This document shows positions 52,097 through 62,111 of a stretch of DNA of 64,000 nucleotides, one piece after another; the stretch's first letter is position 1, and every line of letters starts with the position of its first letter. A program made the position numbers and the translations under genes. A model generated the notes under the pieces. It did not search any database, had not been told where the DNA came from, and worked only from the letters and a program-made list of their open reading frames with translations. This DNA is from Streptomyces fulvoviolaceus. GTDB taxonomy: Bacteria > Actinomycetota > Actinomycetes > Streptomycetales > Streptomycetaceae. Location of the stretch: the NCBI RefSeq assembly GCF_000718165.1, contig NZ_JOEY01000013.1, forward strand, positions 1 through 64,000, written 5' to 3'.

Positions 52097-52861
52097 GTGC
52101 AGCGCATTCGACTGCGCTACACCAAGCGCGGCCGCCTCCGGTTCACCAGCCACCGTGACTTCCAGCGCGCCTTCGAGCGTGCGCTGCGCCGTGCCGAGGT
52201 GCCGATGGCGTACTCGGCGGGGTTCACGCCGCATCCGAAGGTGTCGTACGCCAATGCCGCAGCCACCGGCACGGGCAGTGAGGCGGAGTACCTGGAGATC
52301 GCACTCACCGCCGCGCGCGACCCGGAGAAGCTCCGGCTTCTCCTCGACGAGTCGATGCCCACCGGGCTCGACATCGTCGACGCGGTCGAGGCCCGGACCT
52401 CGGGGCTCGCCGACCGGCTCACCGCTTCCGTCTGGGAGCTGCGGCTGGTAGGCGTGGACCCGGCGGAGGCCGAAAGCGCGGTCGCGGCCTTCAACTCCGC
52501 GGAGGCGGTCGAGGTCCAGCGCATGACCAAGAACGGCGTCCGTACCTTCGACGCCCGCCCCGCAGTCGTACAACTTGAGACGCACAGTGAACCGGCTGAT
52601 AGGCCGACCGACCAGCCCTGTGCGATACTGCGGCTGGTTGTTCGGCACGTGACGCCTGCCGTACGACCCGACGACGTCCTGTCCGGTCTCCGCGCCGTGG
52701 CCGACCTGGCGCCGCCGGTCCCCGCAGCGGTGACCAGGCTGGCGCAGGGGCTGCTCGATGAAGAGACCGGCACGGTGACCGACCCGCTCGCGCCCGACCG
52801 CGAGGCAGCGGAGGCCTTTTCTTCGGCCGACCCGACTGCCGCCGCGAAGGCGCCGGCGTAA
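52097..52861 (+). CDS. TIGR03936/DUF2344-type partner of the radical SAM protein
   Basis: 254 residues beginning R-I-R-L-R-Y-T-K-R-G-R-L-R-F-T-S-H-R-D and continuing A-Y-S-A-G-F-T-P-H-P-K: the strongly conserved DUF2344 pattern. In other bacteria it is adjacent or fused to the B12-type radical SAM protein (here at 32579). Function unproven, possibly rRNA or ribosome related given its link to RNase E/G and L21/L27 genes. GTG 52097; the frame continues upstream to a CTG near 52055 that may be the true start (L-G-K-R-Q-P-E-G). rne follows. Confidence 0.88.
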   Translation: MQRIRLRYTKRGRLRFTSHRDFQRAFERALRRAEVPMAYSAGFTPHPKVSYANAAATGTGSEAEYLEIALTAARDPEKLRLLLDESMPTGLDIVDAVEARTSGLADRLTASVWELRLVGVDPAEAESAVAAFNSAEAVEVQRMTKNGVRTFDARPAVVQLETHSEPADRPTDQPCAILRLVVRHVTPAVRPDDVLSGLRAVADLAPPVPAAVTRLAQGLLDEETGTVTDPLAPDREAAEAFSSADPTAAAKAPA

Positions 52862-53124
52862 GGAAGGTCCCGCGAAGGGACGCACGTCGAAAGCGCCGCC
52901 CTCGTACTCGGGAGCCACCTGGGTCGGGCAGCGCACCGACCACAAGACTTTCGCCAGGCCGTACGCATTCGGCGTACGGAACCGGTGAGACAGGACACAG
53001 AGAGCTCCCGTGCGGCGCCCGCGCCCCGGACGGCGGCACCGCGCAACGCGCGAGCCGCGGACGTCACCGGCATTCCCGCCGGACCAGGTGCGGCGCCCGG
53101 GAGCCTGACGGGAGAAAAGCCCGC

Positions 53125-56100
53125 ATGCTCGAGCCGACCGAACCCACCGAGGGTTCCGAACTCAACACCCCCAGCGACACCCTGCCGCCGCGTCGTCGGC
53201 GCCGTGCCGCCTCCCGACCGGCGGGCCCGCCGGTCGCCGCCTCCGAGGTCCCCACGGAGACCGTCGCCCCGGCCATACCGGCCGCGGAGTCCGACGATCT
53301 CGTGCCGGACGAGGACGAGAAGATCGACGAGACCGTCGAGAGCGCTGAGAGCACTGAGGTGGTCGAGGCCGCCGAGGCCACTGTCGCCGAAGAGCCCGCG
53401 CCCGCCGTTCGTACGCGACGCCGTGCCACCCGCCGGGCCTCCGCACCCGCCGGGGCTCCCGCTGCCGCCGAGGTCGCCGAGACCGTCGTGGCCGTGGCCG
53501 CTGCCGATGAGGCCGCCGAACAGGACAGCCCCGCCGTCGCCGAGACCGAGGACGCCGCTCCGCGTCGTTCGCGTCGGCGTGCCACCCGCCAGGTGACCGC
53601 GCCCGAGGCCGCCGAGACCGTCGTGCCCGAGGCCGAGGAGTCCGAAGAGCCCGCAGCCCGCCCGCGTCGGCGTGCCACGCGCCGGGTCTCCACGCCCGCC
53701 GGGGCGCCGCAGGCGGACGAGGCCACCGAGACGGCCGACACCGCCGCTGAGGCGCTGGCCGTCGCCGAGGCCGAGGACGGCGCTCCGCGCCGTGGCCGTC
53801 GACGTGCCACCCACCGGGTGACCGCGCCCGAGTCGGCCGAGGAGGCCGTGGTGACGAGTACTCCCGAGCCCGAGCCCGAGGCCGCCGCCGTAGAGGCCCC
53901 CGAGGCCCCCGAGGCCCCGGAGGAGACCGAGGACACCGGCCCGCGTCGGCGTCGCCGGGTCGCCCGCAAGGCCGCCACCGGTTTCGCCGCGCCCGCGCAG
54001 CCGGCCGCCGCCGAGGACGACGAGGCCGCGCGCCGCCCGGCGCGCCCCGCCGTCGCCGTGTTCCAGGCGCCCGTCTTCACCGAGCCGCAGTTCCAGACGC
54101 CGCAGCGCGCCGCCGCCGAGGCCGCCGCGGTGGCGGAGGAAGAGCCGGCCGGGCCCGTCGAGGTGGCCGCGCCGGTCGAGGAGCTTCCCGAGGAGCAGAC
54201 CGGAGGGCGACGCCGGCGTCGCCGCCGGGGTGCCGGCGACGAGGCGGAGGTCCAGGAGGCCGCCGCCGAGACCGCCGTAGAGGCGGAGGAGGAGCCGGAG
54301 GACTCCGGCGAGGGCGACGAGAGCGAGGAGCCCGGTTCGCGTCGGCGCCGTCGTCGGGGCGGCCGTCGCCGTCGCCGTGGCGAGTCCGCCGAGGCGGGCG
54401 GTGAGGACGAGTCGGAGGAGTCCGAGGAGTACGCCGAGCAGGCTGCCCAGGACACCGAGGACACCGCCGATCGGGCGGAAGAAGACGATGAGGACGCTGC
54501 GGAGGCGGACGACCGTTCCGGGTCCAGCAGCAGCCGGCGCCGTCGGCGTCGTCGCCGGCGTGCCGGTGACACCGCCACCGACGGCGAGCCCACGGACGGC
54601 GACCCCGAGCGGACCGTCGTCAAGGTGCGCGAGCCGCGCAAGGCCTCCGAGCCGTCCGACGAGGTGCAGTCCATCAAGGGCTCGACCCGTCTGGAGGCGA
54701 AGAAGCAGCGCCGCCGGGAAGGCCGTGAGCAGGGGCGCCGGCGCGTCCCGATCATCACCGAGGCCGAGTTCCTGGCCCGCCGCGAGGCCGTCGAGCGTGT
54801 GATGGTCGTCCGGCAGAGCGGCGAGCGTACGCAGATCGGCGTCCTGGAGGACGGCGTGCTCGTCGAGCACTACGTCAACAAGGAGCAGGCCACCTCGTAC
54901 GTCGGCAACGTCTACCTGGGCAAGGTCCAGAACGTGCTGCCGTCGATGGAGGCCGCCTTCATCGACATCGGCAAGGGCCGCAACGCGGTGCTGTACGCCG
55001 GTGAGGTCAACTTCGAGGCGCTGGGCATGGCCAACGGCCCGCGCCGTATCGAGGCCGCCCTCAAGTCCGGTCAGCCCGTGCTCGTCCAGGTGACGAAGGA
55101 CCCGATCGGGCACAAGGGCGCGCGTCTGACCAGCCAGGTCTCCCTCCCGGGCCGCTACCTCGTGTACGTCCCCGAGGGCTCGATGACCGGCATCAGCCGC
55201 AAGCTGCCCGACACCGAGCGGGCCCGGCTGAAGACCATCCTCAAGAAGATCGTCCCCGAGGACGCGGGCGTCATCGTGCGCACCGCCGCCGAGGGCGCGA
55301 GCGAGGATGAGCTGCGCCGCGACGTCGAGCGACTGCAGGCGCAGTGGGAGGACATCCAGAAGAAGGCCAAGAGCGGCGGCGGCTCGAACGCCCCGTCGCT
55401 GCTGTACGGCGAGCCGGACATGACCGTCCGTGTCGTCCGCGACATCTTCAACGAGGACTTCACCAAGGTCATCGTGAGCGGTGACGAGGCGTGGGAGACC
55501 ATCCACGGCTACGTCGCGCACGTCGCGCCCGACCTGGCCGACCGGCTGTCGAAGTGGACCTCCGAGGTCGACGTCTTCGCCACGTACCGGATCGACGAGC
55601 AGCTCGCCAAGGCGCTGGACCGCAAGGTCTGGCTGCCCAGCGGCGGTTCGCTGGTGATCGACCGGACCGAGGCGATGGTCGTCGTCGACGTCAACACCGG
55701 CAAGTTCACCGGTCAGGGCGGCAACCTCGAGGAGACGGTCACCAGGAACAACCTGGAGGCGGCCGAGGAGATCGTGCGTCAGCTGCGGCTGCGCGACCTC
55801 GGCGGCATCATCGTCATCGACTTCATCGACATGGTCCTCGAGTCCAACCGGGACCTGGTGCTGCGGCGCCTCCTGGAGTGCCTGGGCCGGGACCGTACGA
55901 AGCACCAGGTCGCGGAAGTGACCTCGCTGGGGCTCGTCCAGATGACCCGTAAGCGGGTCGGGCAGGGTCTGCTGGAGTCCTTCTCCGAGACCTGTGTCCA
56001 CTGCAACGGCCGTGGCGTCATCGTGCACATGGAGCAGCCGACCTCCGTAGGAGGCGGCGGCAAGCGCAAGAAGCGCGGGCGCGGCGGTGACGGGCACACT

Positions 56101-56973
56101 CACGAGCACGAGGCGGTCGCGGGCGTAGAGGCTCCGGAAGAGGAGACCGAGGCGGAGGTTGCCGCCGAGGTCGCCGAGCCGGTCGCGCTCACCGAGCCCG
56201 ACTTCGCGGCCGACGAGGAGCTGTACAGCAGCGTCGCCGAGGCGGAGGCCGCGGCTTCGCGTGGTCGTTCGCGGCGCCGGACGAGCCGTCGGGCTTCGGC
56301 TCCGGCGGGTGCGCCGAGGCGCGAGCAGGCGGCTGCTACGGCCGTGCAGGAGGCCGAGCGTCCGGTGCAGCCGGAGCCGGCAGCCGAGGCGCAGGCCGAG
56401 CCGGTCGCGGTCGAGGACCCGGTGGTCGAGGCCCCGGTGGTCGAGGCCCCGGCCCAGGTCGAGACCGCCGCTCCGGTCGCCGAGGAGGCCGCGCCCAAGG
56501 GCCGTACCCGTCGTCGTGCGACCCGCAAGGTGTCGGCGCCGGCCGGTTCGCCCGCCGGTGCGGAGGCCGCCGTCGTGACGGTCGCCGAGACCGCGCCGGT
56601 GACGGAGGCCGCCGTAGAGGCTCCCGAGGCGCCTGCCGAGAGCGCCGCTCCGGCCGCCCCGGCCCGTCCGCGGCGCCGTGCCGTGCGCAAGGAGACCGCG
56701 CCCACCGCCTCCGAGGAGACGGCCGTCATGGTCGTCCCGGCCACGGAGACGGAGGCCCCGGCCGCCGAGGCGGCCGAGGAAGCGGCTCCGGCCAAGAAGA
56801 CGGCCCGTAAGACGGCCAAGAAGGCCACGGCGAAGAAGGCCGCCACCAAGAAGACGGCGGCCAAGAAGACGGTCGCGAAGAAGGCGACCGCCAAGAAGGC
56901 GGCACCGAAGAAGAAGACGGTGGCTGCGGAGCAGACGCTGCCTTCGGTCTCCGCTTCCGCCGACGAGAGCTGA
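53125..56973 (+). CDS. rne: Ribonuclease E/G
   Basis: 1282-residue endoribonuclease for mRNA decay and rRNA processing. About 555 N-terminal residues are low-complexity Glu/Ala runs separated by Arg clusters (R-R-R-R-R-A). The catalytic core (about 556-965) follows: S1 domain, metal-binding D855-V-N857 and D899, and the Zn-link C957-V-H-C960. A second low-complexity tail ends in histone-H1-like A-K-K-T/A-K-K-A repeats (about 1225-1270). Streptomyces RNase ES likewise has its core between two disordered arms. ATG 53125 after GGGAGAAAAG. Confidence 0.96.
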   Translation: MLEPTEPTEGSELNTPSDTLPPRRRRRAASRPAGPPVAASEVPTETVAPAIPAAESDDLVPDEDEKIDETVESAESTEVVEAAEATVAEEPAPAVRTRRRATRRASAPAGAPAAAEVAETVVAVAAADEAAEQDSPAVAETEDAAPRRSRRRATRQVTAPEAAETVVPEAEESEEPAARPRRRATRRVSTPAGAPQADEATETADTAAEALAVAEAEDGAPRRGRRRATHRVTAPESAEEAVVTSTPEPEPEAAAVEAPEAPEAPEETEDTGPRRRRRVARKAATGFAAPAQPAAAEDDEAARRPARPAVAVFQAPVFTEPQFQTPQRAAAEAAAVAEEEPAGPVEVAAPVEELPEEQTGGRRRRRRRGAGDEAEVQEAAAETAVEAEEEPEDSGEGDESEEPGSRRRRRRGGRRRRRGESAEAGGEDESEESEEYAEQAAQDTEDTADRAEEDDEDAAEADDRSGSSSSRRRRRRRRRAGDTATDGEPTDGDPERTVVKVREPRKASEPSDEVQSIKGSTRLEAKKQRRREGREQGRRRVPIITEAEFLARREAVERVMVVRQSGERTQIGVLEDGVLVEHYVNKEQATSYVGNVYLGKVQNVLPSMEAAFIDIGKGRNAVLYAGEVNFEALGMANGPRRIEAALKSGQPVLVQVTKDPIGHKGARLTSQVSLPGRYLVYVPEGSMTGISRKLPDTERARLKTILKKIVPEDAGVIVRTAAEGASEDELRRDVERLQAQWEDIQKKAKSGGGSNAPSLLYGEPDMTVRVVRDIFNEDFTKVIVSGDEAWETIHGYVAHVAPDLADRLSKWTSEVDVFATYRIDEQLAKALDRKVWLPSGGSLVIDRTEAMVVVDVNTGKFTGQGGNLEETVTRNNLEAAEEIVRQLRLRDLGGIIVIDFIDMVLESNRDLVLRRLLECLGRDRTKHQVAEVTSLGLVQMTRKRVGQGLLESFSETCVHCNGRGVIVHMEQPTSVGGGGKRKKRGRGGDGHTHEHEAVAGVEAPEEETEAEVAAEVAEPVALTEPDFAADEELYSSVAEAEAAASRGRSRRRTSRRASAPAGAPRREQAAATAVQEAERPVQPEPAAEAQAEPVAVEDPVVEAPVVEAPAQVETAAPVAEEAAPKGRTRRRATRKVSAPAGSPAGAEAAVVTVAETAPVTEAAVEAPEAPAESAAPAAPARPRRRAVRKETAPTASEETAVMVVPATETEAPAAEAAEEAAPAKKTARKTAKKATAKKAATKKTAAKKTVAKKATAKKAAPKKKTVAAEQTLPSVSASADES

Positions 56974-56997
56974 CGCCTCTCCGGACGAAGCAAGTGA

Positions 56998-57037
56998 GTG
57001 ATCCACCCCCGGTCGGCCGGGGGTGGATCACTTTTTT
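56998..57037 (+). terminator. Strong intrinsic terminator after rne
   Basis: 15-bp perfect stem (56998-57012 with 57017-57031), loop TCGG, then TTTTTT. Confidence 0.95.
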
Positions 57038-57143
57038 CCGTCCTGGCCACAACCCAACAGGGCCGAGAGTCGTCATACGAGTGTCGGATGTGCGAACAGT
57101 TGGGGTTTCATCCCCATAAGAGACAAGTTTTGGGGCGCAACAG

Positions 57144-58211
57144 GTGAAGGCTCTCGTGCTCTCAGGGGGAGCGGGCACCCGCCTCCGCCCGATCACCCAC
57201 ACCTCGGCCAAACAGCTGGTGCCGGTCGCCAACAAACCCGTGCTCTTCTACGGCCTGGAGGCGATCGCCGAAGCCGGGATCACCGAGGTCGGCATCGTCG
57301 TCGGCGACACCGCGGACGAGATCCGCGAGGCGGTGGGGGACGGTTCCCGGTTCGGGATCGAGGTCACCTACATCCCGCAGGAAGCGCCGCTGGGCCTCGC
57401 CCACGCCGTGCTCATCTCCCAGAACTTCCTCGGGGACGACGACTTCGTCATGTACCTCGGCGACAACTTCATCGTCGGTGGCATCACCGGTCTGGTGGAG
57501 GAGTTCCGCGCCGAGCGGCCCGAAGCGCAGATCCTGCTGACCAAGGTCCCCAACCCCACCTCCTTCGGCGTCGCCGAACTCGACGGCGAGGGCCGGGTGG
57601 TGGGCCTGGAGGAGAAGCCGAAGCAGCCCAAGAGCGATCTGGCGCTCGTCGGCGTCTATCTGTTCACCCCGGCCATACACGAGGCGGTTCGCTCCATCGA
57701 GCCCTCCTGGCGCGGCGAGTTGGAGATCACGCACGCCATCCAGTGGCTGATCGACGAGAAGCGCGACGTGCGTTCCACCACTATTTCCGGGTACTGGAAG
57801 GACACCGGCAACGTCACCGACATGCTGGAGGTCAACCGGTCGGTTCTGGAGACCGTGGAGCCGGTGAACGAGGGCACTGTGGACGAGACCAGCGAGATCA
57901 TCGGCCGGGTGCGCGTCGAGGCGGGTGCCCGTGTCACCGGCAGCCGTATCGTCGGCCCCGCCATCATCGGTGCCGGCACGGTGGTCAACGACGCGTACAT
58001 CGGTCCCTTCACGTCCGTCTCCGAGGACTGCCGGATCGAGGACAGCGAAATCGAGTACTCCATCGTGCTGCGCGGGTCGTCCGTGACCGGCGTGCGCCGC
58101 GTGGAGGCCTCGCTCATCGGACGTGACGTCGAGGTCACGCCCGCTCCCCGTAACCTGAAGGCCCACCGGCTCGTGCTCGGTGATCACAGCAAGGTGCAGA
58201 TCTCTTCATGA
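57144..58211 (+). CDS. rmlA: Glucose-1-phosphate thymidylyltransferase (long form)
   Basis: First step of dTDP-L-rhamnose synthesis: glucose-1-phosphate + dTTP to dTDP-glucose. The 355 residues combine a nucleotidyltransferase domain (L-S-G-G-A-G-T-R-L-R-P-I, residues about 6-17; Y-L-G-D-N-F) with a C-terminal left-handed beta-helix, as in StrD-type enzymes. GTG start at 57144 (VKALVLSGG). It is first in a tightly coupled operon; its stop overlaps the rmlB ATG. Confidence 0.94.
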   Translation: MKALVLSGGAGTRLRPITHTSAKQLVPVANKPVLFYGLEAIAEAGITEVGIVVGDTADEIREAVGDGSRFGIEVTYIPQEAPLGLAHAVLISQNFLGDDDFVMYLGDNFIVGGITGLVEEFRAERPEAQILLTKVPNPTSFGVAELDGEGRVVGLEEKPKQPKSDLALVGVYLFTPAIHEAVRSIEPSWRGELEITHAIQWLIDEKRDVRSTTISGYWKDTGNVTDMLEVNRSVLETVEPVNEGTVDETSEIIGRVRVEAGARVTGSRIVGPAIIGAGTVVNDAYIGPFTSVSEDCRIEDSEIEYSIVLRGSSVTGVRRVEASLIGRDVEVTPAPRNLKAHRLVLGDHSKVQISS

Positions 58212-59203
58212 CAACCCCTGCAACTCGGATCCTGGTGACCGGCGGTGCCGGTTTCATCGGCTCGCACTACGTCCGTACGGTGCTCGGCCCCGAGGGCCCC
58301 GGTGATGTGTCGATCACCGTCCTCGACAAGCTGACCTACGCGGGCAACCCGGCCAACCTCGACGAGGTGCGCGAGCACCCCGGGTTCGCCTTCGTGCAGG
58401 GCGACATCTGCGACCCCGAGCTGGTCGGCAAGCTGATGGCCGAACACGACCAGGTCGTCCACTTCGCCGCCGAGTCCCACGTCGACCGATCCATCGACGG
58501 CGGCGCGGAGTTCGTCCGTACGAACGTGGTCGGCACGCACACCCTCATCGACGCGGCGCACCGGGCCGGCATCAGGACCTTCGTGCACATCTCCACCGAC
58601 GAGGTCTACGGCTCGATCGACGAGGGCTCCTGGCCGGAGACCCACCCGCTGGAGCCCAACTCGCCCTACTCCTCGGCGAAGGCGTCCAGCGACCTGATCG
58701 CGCTGTCGTACCACCGCACCCACGGCCTGGACGTCCGCGTCACCCGCTGCTCCAACAACTACGGGCACCACCACTTCCCCGAGAAGGTCATCCCGCTCTT
58801 CGTGACCAACCTCCTCGACGGCAAGAAGGTCCCGCTGTACGGCGACGGCGGCAACGTCCGCGACTGGCTGCACATCGACGACCACGTCCAGGGCATCGAA
58901 CTGGTCCGCACCAAGGGCCGCGCGGGCGAGGTCTACAACATCGGCGGCGGCACCGAGCTCTCCAACAAGGAGCTCACCGGACTGCTGCTCGCGGCGTGCG
59001 GCGCCGACTGGGAGACCAGCGTCGAGTACGTCGAGGACCGCAAGGGCCACGACCGCCGCTACTCCGTCGACTGCACGAAGATCCGCGAGGAACTCGGCTA
59101 CGAACCCCGCAAGAGCTTCGAGCAGGGCCTGGCCGAGACGGTCCGGTGGTACCGCGACAACCGGGCCTGGTGGGAGCCGCTGAAGGAGCGGGCGGCGCTG
59201 TGA
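58208..59203 (+). CDS. rmlB: dTDP-glucose 4,6-dehydratase
   Basis: Second step: dTDP-glucose to dTDP-4-keto-6-deoxyglucose. Extended SDR with the NAD motif G-G-A-G-F-I-G (about 12-18), S-T-D-E-V-Y-G with the catalytic Asp/Glu, and Y154-x3-K158. 331 residues, full length. ATG 58208 overlaps the rmlA stop and its own stop overlaps the rmlD GTG. Confidence 0.95.
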   Translation: MTTPATRILVTGGAGFIGSHYVRTVLGPEGPGDVSITVLDKLTYAGNPANLDEVREHPGFAFVQGDICDPELVGKLMAEHDQVVHFAAESHVDRSIDGGAEFVRTNVVGTHTLIDAAHRAGIRTFVHISTDEVYGSIDEGSWPETHPLEPNSPYSSAKASSDLIALSYHRTHGLDVRVTRCSNNYGHHHFPEKVIPLFVTNLLDGKKVPLYGDGGNVRDWLHIDDHVQGIELVRTKGRAGEVYNIGGGTELSNKELTGLLLAACGADWETSVEYVEDRKGHDRRYSVDCTKIREELGYEPRKSFEQGLAETVRWYRDNRAWWEPLKERAAL

Positions 59204-60102
59204 CCGACGACCGGAACTGGCTGGTCACCGGCGCGGGCGGGATGCTCGCGCAGGACGTCCTGGCGCGGCTCGCCGCCGCGGGGATCCCGGCGGTCGCCGC
59301 CACCCGCGCCGAACTCGACATCACCGATCCGGAGTCGGTGGGGGCGGCGCTGGCCGCACACCTTCCGGCCGTGGTCGTCAACTGCGCAGCCTGGACGGCC
59401 GTGGACGACGCCGAGTCCCGCGAGGACGAGGCGCTGCGCATCAACGGCGACGGCCCGCGCAACCTCGCCGAGGCGTGCGCGGAGAGCGGCGCCGTACTCC
59501 TCCAGGTCTCCACGGACTACGTGTTCGCCGGGGACGCCGAGAAGCCGTACCCCGAGGACGCCCCCACCGGGCCGCGCAGCGCGTACGGGCGGACCAAGCT
59601 GGCGGGCGAGCGGGCGGTCCTCACCGTGCTCCCGGAGACCGGCTACGTGGTGCGCACGGCCTGGCTGTACGGCGCGGGCGGCGGCAACTTCGTCCGTACG
59701 ATGATCAAGCTGGAGGGCGTCAAGGACACCCTCGACGTGGTCGACGACCAGCGCGGCCAGCCCACCTGGACCGGCGACCTCGCCGACCGGCTGGTCCGCC
59801 TGGGCCAGGGCGCCCTCGCGGGCACCGCGCCCGCCGGTGTCTACCACGGCACCAGCGGCGGCGAGACGACCTGGTACGGCTTCACACGGGCCATCTTCGA
59901 GCAGCTGGGCGCCGACCCGGAGCGGGTCCGCCCCACCACCAGCGCGGCCTTCGTACGGCCGGCGCCCCGGCCCGCGTACAGCGTGCTGGGCCACGAGCGG
60001 TGGGCGGCGGCGGGCATCGAGCCGATCCGGGACTGGCGCGCGGCGCTCACCGAGGCATTCCCGGAGATCCACCGGGTCCAGACGAAGGAGAACCCGGCGT
60101 GA
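59200..60102 (+). CDS. rmlD: dTDP-4-dehydrorhamnose reductase
   Basis: Final step giving dTDP-L-rhamnose. 300 residues with V-T-G-A-G-G-M-L-A-Q at the N terminus, V-N-C-A-A-W-T-A-V-D-D-A-E and Y129-x3-K133, all typical of RmlD. GTG 59200 overlaps the rmlB stop (GTGA), and its stop overlaps the glycosyltransferase GTG at 60099. Confidence 0.94.
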   Translation: MTDDRNWLVTGAGGMLAQDVLARLAAAGIPAVAATRAELDITDPESVGAALAAHLPAVVVNCAAWTAVDDAESREDEALRINGDGPRNLAEACAESGAVLLQVSTDYVFAGDAEKPYPEDAPTGPRSAYGRTKLAGERAVLTVLPETGYVVRTAWLYGAGGGNFVRTMIKLEGVKDTLDVVDDQRGQPTWTGDLADRLVRLGQGALAGTAPAGVYHGTSGGETTWYGFTRAIFEQLGADPERVRPTTSAAFVRPAPRPAYSVLGHERWAAAGIEPIRDWRAALTEAFPEIHRVQTKENPA

Positions 60103-62102
60103 CAGTCAAGGTCAGCGTCGTCATAGCGGTCTACAACCCGGGCAAGTACGTCGAGGACTGCGTCTCGGGCCTGCTGCGGCAGAGCCTCACCCCCGACGAG
60201 TTCGAGGTCTTCTTCGTCGACGACGGCTCCACCGACGAGACCCCGGCCCGGCTGGACCAACTGGCCGCCGAGCACCCTCACTTCCACGTGATCCACCAGG
60301 AGTCCTCCGGCTGGTCCGGACGCCCCCGCAACACCGGCATCGACGCCGCCCAGGGCGAGTACGTCATGTTCCACGACCACGACGACTGGCTCGGCGACGA
60401 GGCCCTGGAGCGGATGTACGCGTACGGCAGGGCGAACGACGCCGACGTCGTCATCGGCAAGATGGCGGGCATCGGCCGCTCCGTCCCGCGGGGGCTGTTC
60501 CGGATCAACCGGCCGCGCGTCACAGTGGAGAGCGCGCCGCTGATGGACAGCCTCACCCCGCACAAGATGTTCCGCCGGGAGTTCCTCACCGAGCACAACA
60601 TGCGCTTCAAGGAGGGCCGCCGCCGGCTGGAGGACCACGTCTTCGTCGTCGAGGCGTACCTGCGGGCGAAGAGCATCGCCGTCCTCAGCGACTACGTGTG
60701 CTACTACCACATCGCCCGGGACGACGGCGCCAACGCCGGCTTCCAGCGCTTCGACCCGGTCGGCTACTTCAACAACCTCCGCGAGGCCCTCGACGTGGTC
60801 GAGGAGCTCACCGAGCCGGGCCCGCGGCGCGACCAGATCCTCGGCCGCTGGCTGCGCGCCGAGATGGTCGAGCGGCTGCGCGGCAAGCGCTTCCTCAAGA
60901 ACCCCGAGGACCACGCCGAGAAGCTCTACCGCGAGATCCGCGGCCTGCTCACCGAACGCTTCGGACCGGGCGTCCTCACCCATCTCGCCCCCACTCAGCA
61001 GGTGGTGGCCGGACTGATCATCGCCGATCTCTACGAGGACATCCGCGCCCTGGCCGCCTGGGAGGTCAGGATCAAGCCCACCGGCACCCTGGACTCCCTG
61101 GAGTGGGAGAACGGCCGTCTGAACATCGGCTTCAGCGCCGAGTACGAGGTCGACGGCGTCCCGTTGACCTTCGGCCGGGACGGCGAGCGCGACCTGCTGG
61201 AGCTGCCGCTCTCCGACGAGGCCCGTGAGGCCCTGGCCAAGCAGGGCATCACCCTGGACGCCCCGGTCGACGACAGCGACGTGGACCTGGTGATCCGGCA
61301 CCGCGAGAACGCCGCGCAGTACTACCTGCCGGTCGACTCCGCACCGCACCGCCTGGACACGGCGGACGGCTCCTTCCGCCAGCGGATCACCGCACGTGCC
61401 GTGCTCGACCCGGAGACCGCGGCCGCGGGCGTGCCCCTGACCAAGGGCATCTGGGACCTGCACCTGCGTATCAAGTCCTGCGGCTGGAGCAAGGAGGCCC
61501 GGATCGGCGCGGTGCACGGCGAGGACGTGGAGGCCGGACGGCTGGCCGCGCTCACCGGTGAGCCGCGGCGGCTGGTCCTGCCGTACTGGACCGACGGGCC
61601 GGGCAACCTCTCCCTCGACGTCGACCAGCACACCGGCAAGCTGGAGCGCGACGCCGTGATGCTGGTGGACCCGGCCGCGGCCGTGGTCGACGGCGGCACC
61701 GTCCGGCTCCCCCTGCCGCTGCATGTCGCGGCGGACGCGGGAGACCCCGTACAGCTGCGCTTCGAGCGCAAGAACGCGGGTGCGTTCTCCGCCGACGCCG
61801 TGGTGGACGGCCGTACCGTAAGCGCCCCGCTGCCGCTGGAGAAGCTCACCGGGATGCGCTGGGCGGTCCGGATCGGTGTGCCGTCCGCCGCCCGCGGCGA
61901 GGCAAAATGGACCCGGCTTCCGGTCGACGTGGTCGTGGACGCCGACGGCAAGGGCCGGGTGATCGACCGGCACACCCCGCCGGCGTCGAAGCGTGCGCCG
62001 AAGCCTGCCCCGAAGAAGCAGTCTGCACCGCCGCGTCCGCTGTGGCGCCGGGCCGCGGGGCGTCTCAAGCGTGCCCTGACGGACCAGCAGAAGAAGAGCT
62101 GA
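60099..62102 (+). CDS. Family-2 glycosyltransferase with long C-terminal beta-rich region
   Basis: 667 residues. The N-terminal GT-A domain (about 1-230) starts V-K-V-S-V-V-I-A-V-Y-N-P-G-K-Y and has D-D-G-S-T-D-E-T and D-H-D-D-W. A helical stretch and about 300 beta-rich residues follow, with a basic tail (K-R-A-P-K-P-A-P-K-K). Lying between rmlD and rmlC in one coupled operon, it most likely transfers rhamnose (or builds on it) in a wall polymer such as teichoic acid or a surface glycan. That role is inferred from context. Confidence 0.85.
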   Translation: MTVKVSVVIAVYNPGKYVEDCVSGLLRQSLTPDEFEVFFVDDGSTDETPARLDQLAAEHPHFHVIHQESSGWSGRPRNTGIDAAQGEYVMFHDHDDWLGDEALERMYAYGRANDADVVIGKMAGIGRSVPRGLFRINRPRVTVESAPLMDSLTPHKMFRREFLTEHNMRFKEGRRRLEDHVFVVEAYLRAKSIAVLSDYVCYYHIARDDGANAGFQRFDPVGYFNNLREALDVVEELTEPGPRRDQILGRWLRAEMVERLRGKRFLKNPEDHAEKLYREIRGLLTERFGPGVLTHLAPTQQVVAGLIIADLYEDIRALAAWEVRIKPTGTLDSLEWENGRLNIGFSAEYEVDGVPLTFGRDGERDLLELPLSDEAREALAKQGITLDAPVDDSDVDLVIRHRENAAQYYLPVDSAPHRLDTADGSFRQRITARAVLDPETAAAGVPLTKGIWDLHLRIKSCGWSKEARIGAVHGEDVEAGRLAALTGEPRRLVLPYWTDGPGNLSLDVDQHTGKLERDAVMLVDPAAAVVDGGTVRLPLPLHVAADAGDPVQLRFERKNAGAFSADAVVDGRTVSAPLPLEKLTGMRWAVRIGVPSAARGEAKWTRLPVDVVVDADGKGRVIDRHTPPASKRAPKPAPKKQSAPPRPLWRRAAGRLKRALTDQQKKS

Positions 62103-62111
62103 GGACCTGTG

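Noticed and set aside
52117..57006. 1629-codon open frame on the minus strand opposite rne
   Set aside because: It is a shadow of the Ala/Glu/Arg-rich rne frame in high-GC DNA: low-complexity Leu/Gly/Arg product, no RBS or domain.
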